The notes beneath the pieces were generated by a model. The model saw only the letters and a list, made by a program, of their open reading frames with translations, made no database searches and was not told the DNA's origin. 64,000 bases of DNA from an uncultured Oscillospiraceae bacterium (GTDB lineage Bacteria > Bacillota > Clostridia > Oscillospirales > Acutalibacteraceae). Each line of letters opens with the position of its first letter. Position 1 is the stretch's first letter. The DNA is taken from NCBI GenBank assembly GCA_900549055.1, contig URNB01000001.1, forward strand, positions 26,206-90,205, in the 5' to 3' direction. Below are positions 43,253-51,594 of the stretch, one piece after another. The position numbers and the translations under genes are program-made.

Positions 43253-44098
43253 TCAGCTTTCAACCTCTTTTCTGCGGGTCAGGCGCAGCTGAAGCAGAGC
43301 TATAACCGCCACTATTATAAAGAATATGACGGCTTTAGCCTGTCCTACGCCCTCGTAGCCGTTCCTTGAATAAAACGTGTTGTAAATATCAAGCGCGACC
43401 ATCTGCGTCCTGTCGCCGGGTGCGCCGGCGGTAAGGGCTAGGTTTTGGTCGAAAAGCTTGAAGGAATTTGTTATGGTTAAAAACAGGCATATGGTAACAG
43501 AGGGCATAACCGACGGTATTATAATTCTGAAAAGGGTGGTAACCGAGTTTGCACCGTCAACCTTTGCCGCCTCTATAATATCCCCCGGGATATTCTGTAT
43601 TCCCGCTATATAAATTATCATCATATAGCCTATCATTTGCCAGTGCATAAGAATTACAAGTCCCCAAAAGCCGTAGGTCGGGCTTGAGGTTATAGAGTAG
43701 CCGTACTTATAAAGCACGCCGTTTATTATTACCTGCCAAATATAGCCGAGCACTATGCCGCCGATTAAATTCGGCATAAAAAACACGGTGCGGAAAAAGT
43801 TTGTGCCGGGCAGCTCCTTTGTGAAAAGCAGCGCCAGCAAAAACGCGAAAACATTTATGCCTATAACCGATATTACCGCAAATTTAACGGTAAACCACAT
43901 AGCGTTTATAAAGAGCTTATCGTCGGTAAACGCGCGCACATAGTTTGAAAAGCCCACAAAGGTTGCGTCGGTTACGGTTCTGAACTCGGTAAAGGAAAGC
44001 ACAAGCCCCATTACAAACGGCACCGCAAAGGCTATAATAAACGCTATAAGCGTAGGCAGCACGAATATGGGAAAATAGTGTTTTACCGTTCTGTTCAT
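43253..44098 (-). CDS. Maltodextrin-type ABC permease, MalF subunit
   Basis: A 281-residue membrane protein with six helices (first: FPIFVLPTLIAFIIAFAVPF) and EAA loop IEAAKVDGANSVTTLFRIIIP (about residues 180-200). It lacks the large periplasmic loop of enterobacterial MalF, as usual in Gram-positive members. ATG 44098 directly follows the TAA of the binding-protein gene. It should form the channel with the MalG-type product. Confidence 0.9.
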   Translation of the reverse strand: MNRTVKHYFPIFVLPTLIAFIIAFAVPFVMGLVLSFTEFRTVTDATFVGFSNYVRAFTDDKLFINAMWFTVKFAVISVIGINVFAFLLALLFTKELPGTNFFRTVFFMPNLIGGIVLGYIWQVIINGVLYKYGYSITSSPTYGFWGLVILMHWQMIGYMMIIYIAGIQNIPGDIIEAAKVDGANSVTTLFRIIIPSVMPSVTICLFLTITNSFKLFDQNLALTAGAPGDRTQMVALDIYNTFYSRNGYEGVGQAKAVIFFIIVAVIALLQLRLTRRKEVES

Positions 44099-45436
44099 TT
44101 AGGCGCGTTCACTCTTCCATTTTTCGGTTATGCTTTTTTCAACATCCTCCCACTTTTTATCGCCCTGAACATAATCGAGCAGCGCGCTGCCCACTTCCTT
44201 TTTGTAAGCCTCACTCGGGAATGAGGTGAAAATCCACGGCACGGTGTTAAGGCTGTCGTCGTTCATATAGCGCACAATTTCCTTTGCGAGAGGGTCGTCG
44301 GGCTGCTCGTTTTGTGAGAATGTGGTAAACGGTGTAATGAAATTCAGCTTTTCGGTAACATAGCGCTTGCCCGTATCGCTAGAAAACAGCCAGTAAAGGA
44401 AGTCAAGCGACTGATCCTGCAGTTCCTTACTTACCTTTTTGTTTATTGCAAGGTAGTTTTCGGTGCCTATGCAGATACCCTGCTTTTCTTCGCCGTCAAT
44501 TCCCGTATAGAGCGGCAGCATTTTAATATCGTCCCGTTTAACGGTATTGCCCGAAACGCCCGAAATCTGCGACCACGCCCAGTTGCCGTTCTGAATCATT
44601 GCAACCTTGCCGAGCGCAAACTCCGCCATTGAATCGGCAACCGATTTTGAGCCTAAAAGCGTAGGCTTGGTAATGGAATTGTTGATATAAAGGTCGAAGA
44701 GCTTTTCAAAGTTATCCTTATACTTGAATTTGATCTCCTTTGCGGCAAGGCCTGTAAGGGTTGCGTCCTTGCCGTTTTCCTTTTCGGAGAATTCATAATA
44801 TAGAGGAACATTTAAAAGATGGGTCTGCCAGCGCCAGTCCTCGCCGTTTGCAAGCGAGGTAGAGGCGAAAACGCCCTCAATGCCTAACTCTTTCAGGTGC
44901 TTGGACATATCCTCGGTTACTTCTTTTAATTTCGCAAAATTGTTTATCTGGTCGGCGGAAGTAAGCGCCGATTTTTTATCCTTTAAATCGAAATACTTTT
45001 TCATAATGGCGTTGTTGTATATAATTCCGTAGCCCTCAACAACATAAGGAATACCGTAAACGCCGTTGCCGTCCTTAATGGCGAGTGATTTATCGGATAA
45101 AATGTCATACAGCTTGCTGTCCTTTAAATCAAGGCAGTAGTCTTTCCAGGAATCATAGCCGATAGGTCCGTTGATCTGGAAAATCGTAGGTGCGTTGGAT
45201 TTTGCTATTTCGGACTTTAAGGTCTGCTCGTAGCCGTTTGCGGCGGCGGTTACCACCTTTACCTTAACGCCCTTTTCTTCCTCATATTTCTTTGCCAGCT
45301 CCTCATAAACCGTTGCGGATTCGGGCTTGAAATTAAGGAAATACACTTCCGTTGTTTTTTTCTTGCCGCAGCCCGCCATTGTAAGGCAGGAAAGCGCGCA
45401 GAGAAAAGACGCTATTAAAGAAATCGCTTTTTTCAT
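44099..45436 (-). CDS. Sugar-binding lipoprotein of the malQ operon
   Basis: A 445-residue lipoprotein with lipobox TMAGC (acylated Cys about residue 23) and a family 1 binding fold: VYEELAKKYEEEKGVKVKVVTAA at the start, GKVAMIQNGNWAWSQI (about 280), and YLAINKKVSKELQDQSLDFLYWLFSS. It should bind maltodextrins outside the membrane for the two permeases. AGGAGG lies six bases before the ATG. It is the first gene of the four-gene operon. Compared with the two binding proteins of the glucan locus it has only a short linker after the lipid anchor. Confidence 0.92.
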   Translation of the reverse strand: MKKAISLIASFLCALSCLTMAGCGKKKTTEVYFLNFKPESATVYEELAKKYEEEKGVKVKVVTAAANGYEQTLKSEIAKSNAPTIFQINGPIGYDSWKDYCLDLKDSKLYDILSDKSLAIKDGNGVYGIPYVVEGYGIIYNNAIMKKYFDLKDKKSALTSADQINNFAKLKEVTEDMSKHLKELGIEGVFASTSLANGEDWRWQTHLLNVPLYYEFSEKENGKDATLTGLAAKEIKFKYKDNFEKLFDLYINNSITKPTLLGSKSVADSMAEFALGKVAMIQNGNWAWSQISGVSGNTVKRDDIKMLPLYTGIDGEEKQGICIGTENYLAINKKVSKELQDQSLDFLYWLFSSDTGKRYVTEKLNFITPFTTFSQNEQPDDPLAKEIVRYMNDDSLNTVPWIFTSFPSEAYKKEVGSALLDYVQGDKKWEDVEKSITEKWKSERA

Positions 45437-45496
45437 AATATACCTCCTGATGATTTCTTTTAATAACTTTCCACAAAAATACGGAAAAATTCAGTC

Positions 45497-45525
45497 TTGC
45501 TTATTTTCGGAAAAAATGTTATAAT
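45497..45525 (+). promoter_or_regulatory. Possible promoter upstream of the DegV gene
   Basis: TTGCTT (45497-45502), 17 bases, TATAAT (45520-45525). The start would be about 155 bases before the DegV ATG, putting the hairpin at 45557-45596 in its leader. The -35 match is modest. Confidence 0.45.
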
Positions 45526-45556
45526 AAACCCTTGGAAATAAAGGAAATTCTAATGT

Positions 45557-45596
45557 CGGTAGAGTGAAAAAACGCACTCTACCGCGAATATTTTTT
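45557..45596 (+). terminator. Terminator-like hairpin in the DegV leader
   Basis: CGGTAGAGTG pairs perfectly with CACTCTACCG around an eight-base loop; a T6 tract follows after six bases. Since it lies between a candidate promoter and the gene, it may be an attenuator, or simply a barrier between divergent units. No aptamer motif was recognised. Confidence 0.5.
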
Positions 45597-45684
45597 ACAG
45601 TAGAATTGCATTTTTAACTTTAGGGTGATATTTTATACATGAATTTGTATAATAATAAAAAAATAATTGGGAGCAGATGCAAAA

Positions 45685-46557
45685 ATGTCTTACAGAATAG
45701 TTACCGATTCGTGCGCGAATTTAACCGATCAACAGATAAACGATTATGATGTGGATATTATAACGCTTAAATACAATATCAACGGCAAGGATTTCATAAG
45801 CTATCAAAAGGGCGTCAAGACCGATTACAAGGAGACCTATGCGCTTTTGCGGGATAAGGCGAAGATCACCACCTCGCTTGTTGACCGCGACACCTGCGAC
45901 GCCGTTATAAAGCCGATACTCGAAAAGGGCGAGGATGTACTGCTGCTTGCTTTCTCCTCCGGGCTTTCGGGAACATATCAGAATATGGTGAACGCGGCGG
46001 AGGATTACAAAAACGAATTCCCCGAGCGCAAGGTTATAGTTATCGATACGCTTTGTGCATCCTTGGGCGAGGGTCTGGCGGTGCATTATGCCGTAAAGCT
46101 TAAAAACGAGGGCCGCTCAATTGAAGAGGTGGCTGATTGGATTGAGAAAAACAAGCTGCACATTTGCCATATTTTCACCATCGATGATCTGTTCTTCTTA
46201 AAGCGCGGCGGCAGACTTTCGGGTTCAAGCGCAATGCTCGGCACGCTGCTCGGCATAAAGCCGCTTCTGCACACTGCGGATGACGGCAAGCTTTATGTGA
46301 CCGGCAAGACCAGAGGCCGCAAGGCATCGGTCGAATATCTTATAAACTCGGTCGGCGAGATGTCGTTTGACAACATTAAGGAGCAGGAGGTCTTTATAGG
46401 CCACGGAGACTGCGAGGAAGAAGCACTCTATATTTCCGATGAAATCAAGCGCCGCTACGGAGTCAAAAAGACTGTTGTTAATTATATTGATTCGGTTATC
46501 GGAGCGCACTCGGGTCCCGGAACGCTCGCGGTATTTTTCCTCGGCGAAAAGAGATAA
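45685..46557 (+). CDS. DegV-family fatty-acid-binding protein
   Basis: A 290-residue cytosolic protein with the two-domain DegV fold. [16 protein letters not shown] at the start and [18 protein letters not shown] (about 95-112) form the lipid-carboxylate site. [27 protein letters not shown] (about 175-200) is the family's best signature, and [16 protein letters not shown] the C-terminus. Related FakB proteins present exogenous fatty acids to the FakA kinase; no fakA is in this window. ATG 45685 starts the conserved part; GGGAG lies eleven bases upstream. It is apparently monocistronic. Confidence 0.92.
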   Translation: MSYRIVTDSCANLTDQQINDYDVDIITLKYNINGKDFISYQKGVKTDYKETYALLRDKAKITTSLVDRDTCDAVIKPILEKGEDVLLLAFSSGLSGTYQNMVNAAEDYKNEFPERKVIVIDTLCASLGEGLAVHYAVKLKNEGRSIEEVADWIEKNKLHICHIFTIDDLFFLKRGGRLSGSSAMLGTLLGIKPLLHTADDGKLYVTGKTRGRKASVEYLINSVGEMSFDNIKEQEVFIGHGDCEEEALYISDEIKRRYGVKKTVVNYIDSVIGAHSGPGTLAVFFLGEKR

Positions 46558-46668
46558 AGTGAACTCGATCAATACAATCGGATGATTTTCCGTTATGGGA
46601 AGCATTGTGTCCGGAGTGTATTGTCTGTTAAAAACAACAAAATACGCCACGCGAATGTGACATAATTT

Positions 46669-46711
46669 GCGCCGCCTCCGCCGTATAATAATTATACGAG
46701 GGAGGCGGCGC
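46669..46711 (+). promoter_or_regulatory. Long inverted repeat enclosing the spoIIGA ribosome site
   Basis: GCGCCGCCTCC pairs with GGAGGCGGCGC. After two mismatches the repeat continues inward as CGTATAAT-A-ATTATACG, giving 19 paired positions over 43 bases. The 3' arm holds the GGAGG used by spoIIGA, and the centre contains a TATAAT hexamer. If transcribed whole, it would hide the ribosome site. If the internal TATAAT is the promoter, it is instead a DNA palindrome. Confidence 0.65.
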
Positions 46712-46713
46712 TT

Positions 46714-47544
46714 TTGGTTGTATATGCAGATATACTTATAATACTGAATTTTGCGGTGGATTATTTTCTGCTGCGTGCCGCAGCTTTTTTGCAGCACCTT
46801 AACCCGCCGCTTTGGCGTATACTTTTATCCGCCGCTGCGGGCGGCATTTCTTCTCTCTACATATTCCTGCCGCCGCGTGGAGTAATATTGGATATTTTGT
46901 TCCGTACGGCCGTTTGCGCCGCTATGACATTTATCTGCTTCGGCTTCGGCAAAATCAAACGCTTTTTGCGCAGCTTTGGGGTATTTTTGCTTGTGACCTT
47001 CGGCTACGGCGGAGCTATGACGGCGCTTTGGTATCTATTAAGACCGAACGGCATGACGGTTATAAACTCGGTTGTTTATTTCAATATTTCACCGGCACTT
47101 TTGATTTTCTCATCCGTTGCGGCGTATTTTCTGCTGCGGCTGCTGCAGCTTATATTTTCCGGTACATCAAAGCTGGCGGAAAGATGTGAGATTACCGTTT
47201 CGGCAGGGAATAGCAGCATAACGCTGGAGGGAATTGTGGATACCGGAAACTCGGTTGAGGATATATTCGGCGGCGGCGAGGTGATAATTGCGGACGTCGA
47301 GTATGTAAAAACCCTTTTCGGCGAAATCGACCCTGCCCTTAACAGGGAAATACGCTCGCGCTACAGGGTCATGCCCTGCGGCACGGTAACAGGAGGCGGG
47401 ACGCTTGAGGCATTCAGGTGCGATACCGCGCTTGTAAGCGACGGAAAGCGAAACGTAAGGCTTAATAAACCGATACTCGCCATATCGAAAACACCGCTTA
47501 AAGACGATTATTCGGCAATAGTAAATCCAAGAATTTTTATGTAG
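46714..47544 (+). CDS. spoIIGA: Sporulation sigma-E processing peptidase SpoIIGA
   Basis: A 276-residue membrane protease that, in sporulating Bacilli and Clostridia, cleaves the pro-sequence of SigE in the mother cell after a forespore signal. Five hydrophobic helices occupy residues about 5-150. The C-terminal aspartic-protease-like domain carries [13 protein letters not shown] with the catalytic Asp-Thr-Gly near residue 179. The start is a TTG at 46714, nine bases after GGAGG; no ATG is available. The ribosome site lies in the 3' arm of a strong hairpin. It is followed after 13 bases by its substrate gene sigE. Confidence 0.9.
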   Translation: MVVYADILIILNFAVDYFLLRAAAFLQHLNPPLWRILLSAAAGGISSLYIFLPPRGVILDILFRTAVCAAMTFICFGFGKIKRFLRSFGVFLLVTFGYGGAMTALWYLLRPNGMTVINSVVYFNISPALLIFSSVAAYFLLRLLQLIFSGTSKLAERCEITVSAGNSSITLEGIVDTGNSVEDIFGGGEVIIADVEYVKTLFGEIDPALNREIRSRYRVMPCGTVTGGGTLEAFRCDTALVSDGKRNVRLNKPILAISKTPLKDDYSAIVNPRIFM

Positions 47545-47557
47545 AAGGGCGACTGAA

Positions 47558-48250
47558 ATGAATATCAGAGCGTTAATAATAAAGTGGCTTATTAAATTCG
47601 GAATAGTAAAGCCCTCGTTTTACATAAACGGGGCGGAAACACTTCCTCCGCCGCTCGGCACGGCGGAGGAAACAAGGCTTTTGCGTGAGGGCGGGCAGGA
47701 AAACCGCAATAAGCTTATTGTGCATAATCTGCGGCTTGTGGTATACATCGCGCGCAAGTTTGACTCCGCTGCCGTTAATATTGAGGATCTCATATCGATA
47801 GGCACCATAGGTCTTATCAAGGCGGTAAATACATTTCGCCCGGATAAAAACATCAAGCTTGCAACCTATGCCTCGCGCTGCATAGAAAATGAAATTTTAA
47901 TGTATTTAAGAAAAAACGCCTCGCAGAAGAACGAGGTGTCGATTGACGAGCCGCTCAATATTGATTGGGACGGAAACGAGCTGCTTTTATCCGATGTTTT
48001 AGGCAGCGACGGCGACGAGGTAGGCAGGGGAATCGAGCAGGAGGACGAAAGATTTTTGCTTTTAAGCTTTGTGTGCGAGCTGCCGCCGAGAGAAAAACAG
48101 ATAATGGAAATGCGATTCGGTATGAACGGATACGAGGAATATACCCAAAAAGAGGTGGCGGACGCGCTGGGTATTTCCCAGTCGTATATATCAAGGCTTG
48201 AAAAGCGAATTATATGTAAGCTTAAAAAACAGCTTGAAAAAGCGGTGTAG
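47558..48250 (+). CDS. sigE: Mother-cell sporulation sigma factor SigE
   Basis: A 230-residue sigma-70-family factor. A hydrophobic N-terminal pro-segment ([19 protein letters not shown], about 1-25) holds it inactive until SpoIIGA removes it. Regions 2.1-2.4 are in [30 protein letters not shown] and [39 protein letters not shown] marks region 3, and region 4 ends with [21 protein letters not shown]. This is almost word for word the SigE pattern. The commonly adjacent sigG is not found next to it or elsewhere in this window. Confidence 0.97.
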   Translation: MNIRALIIKWLIKFGIVKPSFYINGAETLPPPLGTAEETRLLREGGQENRNKLIVHNLRLVVYIARKFDSAAVNIEDLISIGTIGLIKAVNTFRPDKNIKLATYASRCIENEILMYLRKNASQKNEVSIDEPLNIDWDGNELLLSDVLGSDGDEVGRGIEQEDERFLLLSFVCELPPREKQIMEMRFGMNGYEEYTQKEVADALGISQSYISRLEKRIICKLKKQLEKAV

Positions 48251-48279
48251 GGCTGGTAAAATATACACGGTGATGCTTC

Positions 48280-48558
48280 TTGGAACAATATGAAAAAATA
48301 CTTGCCGTATGGCTTGTTATAATAAATTTTATTTCCGTTATTGTATGTACAGCCGATAAAAGCCGCGCAAAACGCGGCAAGCGGCGTGTGCGTGAAAGAA
48401 CGCTTTGGGCACTGACACTTTTGGGAGGCGGCGTGGGAATGTACCTTACAATGCGGCTTATACGGCACAAAACCCTGCACAAAAGCTTTATGATCGGCAT
48501 ACCGCTTATTGTTATTCTGCAAATTATCGTTTTATTTTGCATTTTGTACTTGAAATAA
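48280..48558 (+). CDS. DUF1294-family small membrane protein
   Basis: A 92-residue protein with three hydrophobic stretches (about 7-24, 42-58, 70-90) and the DUF1294 core DKSRAKRGKRRVRERTLWALTLLGGGVGMYLTMRLIRHKT. The charged central loop followed by Leu-Gly-Gly-Gly is the family hallmark. Function is not established. The start is TTG 48280, five bases after GGTGAT. It follows sigE by 29 bases and may be co-transcribed with it. Confidence 0.82.
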   Translation: MEQYEKILAVWLVIINFISVIVCTADKSRAKRGKRRVRERTLWALTLLGGGVGMYLTMRLIRHKTLHKSFMIGIPLIVILQIIVLFCILYLK

Positions 48559-48578
48559 TACGGCGGAAATGTTAATAT
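48550..48578 (+). promoter_or_regulatory. Probable promoter of the zinc-ribbon protein
   Basis: TTGAAA (48550-48555), 17 bases, TAATAT (48573-48578), 32 bases before the ATG. It overlaps the end of the DUF1294 gene, so the downstream gene may be an independent unit. Confidence 0.5.
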
Positions 48579-48610
48579 AATTACAGTAAATATTCAGGGG
48601 GATGTTAAAA

Positions 48611-49183
48611 ATGTCATTTTGTACTAAATGCGGCACTGAACTTAAAGAGGATGCTAAATTCTGCCCTTCCTGCGGCGCTCCGACAGAGCAAAAGGCAGAG
48701 CCGGCTGCCGAAGAAAAGCAGCCCGAGCAGAACACATATCAGCAGAACACATACCAGCAGAATACTACATCTGATTTTGCGCAGAAATTCGACCAATTTA
48801 CCGATACCGAGGACAGAACCGCCGAGTTTGATAAGGCGGACATATCGGCAAATAAGGTTTATGCAATCTTGGCGTACATAGGCTTCTTGGTTTTGGTTCC
48901 GCTTATCGCCGTGCCGAAATCAAAGTTCGCGCGCTTCCATGCCAATCAGGGTCTTGTGCTCTTAATCGGAGAGGTGGCTTACAATATTGTGCGCAGCGTT
49001 TTGGTTTATGTCTTGCGTCTCACTATGTGGGGACCGCTGCGTATAGTTTATAATGCCGTAAAGTTTGCAACCGGCGCGGTAGGTCTTGTTTTTGTGGTCT
49101 TTGCCGTAATCGGTATCGTAAACGCCGCACAGGGCATTGCAAAGGAGCTCCCGCTTGTCGGCAAGGTCAAAATATTGAAATAA
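48611..49183 (+). CDS. Zinc-ribbon membrane protein
   Basis: A 190-residue protein. An N-terminal zinc ribbon (CTKCGTELKEDAKFCPSCG, about 4-22) precedes a Glu/Gln-rich linker with a duplicated NTYQQ motif. Two or three membrane helices follow (about 90-110, 120-140, 150-175; LAYIGFLVLVPLIAVP, FHANQGLVLLIGEVAYNI). The HANQGL segment is shared with DUF4870/TM2-like small membrane proteins. Function unknown. ATG 48611 has AGGGGG nine bases upstream; another ATG touches that site and is less likely. It ends at a strong terminator. Confidence 0.8.
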   Translation: MSFCTKCGTELKEDAKFCPSCGAPTEQKAEPAAEEKQPEQNTYQQNTYQQNTTSDFAQKFDQFTDTEDRTAEFDKADISANKVYAILAYIGFLVLVPLIAVPKSKFARFHANQGLVLLIGEVAYNIVRSVLVYVLRLTMWGPLRIVYNAVKFATGAVGLVFVVFAVIGIVNAAQGIAKELPLVGKVKILK

Positions 49184-49246
49184 TTCCGCATTGAAAAGGC
49201 GGAAAAAGACCGAGCCGTTTGATTCGAAATAATTTTAACAGCATTA

Positions 49247-49293
49247 AGCCCTGCGGGTGTCGCGGCTTTCCGAACACCTGCAGGGCTTAATTT
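49247..49293 (+). terminator. Terminator of the zinc-ribbon gene
   Basis: AGCCCTGCGGGTGT pairs with ACACCTGCAGGGCT (one G-U), followed by TAATTT. The multi-hairpin repeat copy 2 begins immediately after it. Confidence 0.75.
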
Positions 49294-49549
49294 AATGCCT
49301 GCTGAACAATTCAAAAGTACCTAACCTGGCATGTTGGTGTAAACTTTTGAATTGTTCAGGTGCAAGGTTTTTGCGCAATTTTGCGAAAAAACCTTGCACT
49401 TTAAAAAGAATCACATTTTGATTCTTTTTAAAATCAGGCGACAATCAATGGATACTGACGGTCAAAACAAAGGTTTTGACCCATAAAATCGAGATTTTAA
49501 CTCGATTTTATATAATTGCATTTGCTAATGCAATTATTCAGTAGACATT
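49294..49549. repeat. Multi-hairpin MITE-like repeat, copy 2
   Basis: A 256-bp element identical to 28616-28873 except in the loop of the first hairpin, where two single-base gaps and three or so substitutions occur. It has the same orientation, the same six hairpins and the same terminal inverted repeats, with a possible AATTT direct repeat on both sides. It fills the space between the zinc-ribbon terminator and the MATE stop codon, three bases away, so it forms the 3' end of the liv-MATE transcript. Confidence 0.8.
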
Positions 49550-49552
49550 AAT

Positions 49553-50887
49553 TTATGCCTTTTTTTCTTTTTTAATTAAAATTATAAATGCGGCGGCGCA
49601 TATTATTGCCGACAGCAGAGAGCCTGCCGCTGTTGCAAGCCCCATTGGGTAGAGCGTTCCCGGGAACATTGAGGACATAAAATACGCTCCGGGAATACGC
49701 ACAAGCAGTATTGCAATCATATTGTGCATAAACGAAATTCCCGATTTCCCGCAGGCACAGAAATGCCCGCTGAACGCAAAGTGTATTCCGGCGAAAAGAC
49801 AATCCCACGCATAGCCGCGCAGGTACTCGCCGCCTAGCCGTATGACCGCCGCACTGTCGGTAAACAGCGATACAGCACCGCTCGATAAAAACTGCATAAT
49901 AACCGCCACTGTGCCGCCAAAGCCCGCGGCAATAAAAATTGCGTAAAGCAGCGTTTTTCTTGCACGTTCGGGCTTTTGCGCCCCGATATTCTGCGCGCCG
50001 AGCGCCGAAACGGCAGAAAGCATAGAAGACGGCACAAGAAACAGAAAGCCGATTATTTTTTCGACAATTCCCACCGCCGCCGCGTCGTTAAGCCCGCGGC
50101 GGTTTGCTATTACGGTGATTACCATAAAGGCAATTTGAATAAACCCGTCCTGCATTGCGACCGGTATGCCTATTTTAAGAATTTTTCCGATTATTTGCTT
50201 ATCGGGCTTTAGGTCCGCTTTTTTAAGCGCAAAGTCAGTTTTGCGCATTTTTACAAAGATAAGCGATATAACAACGCTTACAGCCTGGGAAAGCGTTGTG
50301 CCGAGCGCCGCTCCCGCAGGACCCATACCGAGTACGCCTATAAACAGGTAATCAAGCGCTATATTAGCGGCACATGCAACCGCTATAAAGTACATGGGGC
50401 TTTTGCTGTCCCCCATACCGCGGAAAACGGCGCTTATAATATTATACGCCGTTATAAACGGTATGCCGATAAAGCAAATCGTAAGGTAATCCACCGTGCC
50501 CGCCGCAGCGTCCGCGGGGGTCGAAACGGCGAAAACGATTGCCCTGCGCAAGACGAGCAGCAAAAGCGTCAGCACCGAGGAAAGTCCCATAAACAGCGTT
50601 ACGGTATTGCCCGTAAAAAGCGCCGCCCTGCGGTTGTCCCTACCGCCTATTGCCTGCCCGATATTGACCGTAGCGCCCATGGCAAGCCCCACTATCATAA
50701 CCGTCAGCATATGCATGACCTGCGAACCGACGGAAACCGCGGTAGTATCGGCAACGCTGCCGAACTGACCTATTATGAGCAGATCCGCCATTCCGTAAAG
50801 GGTTTGCAGGAAAAAGGATAAAAGGTACGGCAGCGAGAAGAACAAAAGGTTCTTCATAACGCTGCCGCTTGTAAGCTCCCGTTTCAT
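49553..50887 (-). CDS. MATE-family multidrug/metabolite efflux transporter
   Basis: A 444-residue membrane protein with twelve helices in two similar halves. It opens with LTSGSVMKNLLFFSLPYLLSFFLQTLYGMADLLIIGQFG, the typical MATE entry, and contains MGATVNIGQAIGGRDNRRA after helix 3 and SAVSALGAQNIGAQKPERARK at the equivalent point of half two. It should export small molecules with sodium or proton antiport. It begins nine bases after livF, with its GGAGG in the livF stop region twelve bases away, so it appears to be the last gene of the liv operon, an unusual partner. Repeat copy 2 lies directly after its stop. Confidence 0.92.
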   Translation of the reverse strand: MKRELTSGSVMKNLLFFSLPYLLSFFLQTLYGMADLLIIGQFGSVADTTAVSVGSQVMHMLTVMIVGLAMGATVNIGQAIGGRDNRRAALFTGNTVTLFMGLSSVLTLLLLVLRRAIVFAVSTPADAAAGTVDYLTICFIGIPFITAYNIISAVFRGMGDSKSPMYFIAVACAANIALDYLFIGVLGMGPAGAALGTTLSQAVSVVISLIFVKMRKTDFALKKADLKPDKQIIGKILKIGIPVAMQDGFIQIAFMVITVIANRRGLNDAAAVGIVEKIIGFLFLVPSSMLSAVSALGAQNIGAQKPERARKTLLYAIFIAAGFGGTVAVIMQFLSSGAVSLFTDSAAVIRLGGEYLRGYAWDCLFAGIHFAFSGHFCACGKSGISFMHNMIAILLVRIPGAYFMSSMFPGTLYPMGLATAAGSLLSAIICAAAFIILIKKEKKA

Positions 50888-50895
50888 ACAGAGGC

Positions 50896-51594
50896 TTAAC
50901 CTCCGAGGTAGGCTTTTTTAACCGAGTCGCTCTGTGCAAGCTCTGCACCCGTTCCGGAAAGGGTGATTCTGCCCGATTCAAGAACATATGCGCGGTCGGC
51001 TATTTTGAGCGCCATTTCGGCGTTTTGCTCAACCAAAAGAATGGTAGTGCCCGCGTCATGCAGTTCTTTGATTATATCAAATATCTGCTGAACAAGTATA
51101 GGCGCCAAGCCCATTGAGGGTTCGTCAAGCATTAAGAGCTTGGGCTTACTCATAAGCGCCCTGCCCATGGCGAGCATCTGCTGTTCACCGCCCGAAAGCG
51201 TGCCGGCGATCTGATTTTTGCGGTGCTTAAGGCGCGGGAAACGCTCAAAAACATCCGCAATGCCTTCCTTAACATAGCCGGGCTGTGTATAAGCGCCCAT
51301 TTCAAGGTTTTCAAGCACGGTCATATGCAAAAATATTCGTCTGCCCTCGGGAACGTGCGCCAAACCCTTTGATACAAGCTTGTGCGCCTCGGCGTGGGTA
51401 ATATCCTCATTCATAAGGGTTATACTGCCGGTTTTTGAGTGCATAAGCCCCGAAATGGTTTTAAGGGTGGTTGACTTGCCCGCGCCGTTTGCGCCTATAA
51501 GGGCTACGATTTCATCCTCGTGCACTTCAAGCGAAATGCCTTTAAGCGCGTGAATATTGCCGTAATAAACATTTATATCATTTACCGTCAGCAT
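50896..51594 (-). CDS. livF: Branched-chain amino acid ABC transporter ATPase LivF
   Basis: A 232-residue ATPase: VNDINVYYGNIHALKGISLEV at the start, Walker A GANGAGKSTT (about 37-46), GLAHVPEGRRIF, signature LSGGEQQMLAMGRALM, Walker B LLMLDEPSMGLAP. It is the smaller of the two Liv ATPases. ATG 51594 has GGAGG nine bases upstream and gives the normal family length, overlapping livG by 17 bases; a longer frame to 51660 has no homology. Confidence 0.95.
   Translation of the reverse strand: MLTVNDINVYYGNIHALKGISLEVHEDEIVALIGANGAGKSTTLKTISGLMHSKTGSITLMNEDITHAEAHKLVSKGLAHVPEGRRIFLHMTVLENLEMGAYTQPGYVKEGIADVFERFPRLKHRKNQIAGTLSGGEQQMLAMGRALMSKPKLLMLDEPSMGLAPILVQQIFDIIKELHDAGTTILLVEQNAEMALKIADRAYVLESGRITLSGTGAELAQSDSVKKAYLGG

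Noticed and set aside
46558..46713. Spo0A boxes upstream of spoIIGA
   Set aside because: No convincing TGTCGAA-type match is present. The imperfect hairpins at about 46570-46620 have no clear role.
48721..48770. Repeated NTYQQ codons as a variable repeat
   Set aside because: Only two and a half short units are present, ordinary for a low-complexity linker.
28616..49549. CRISPR or tandem-repeat interpretation of the two multi-hairpin copies
   Set aside because: The copies are about 20 kb apart, single, without spacers, and no cas genes occur.
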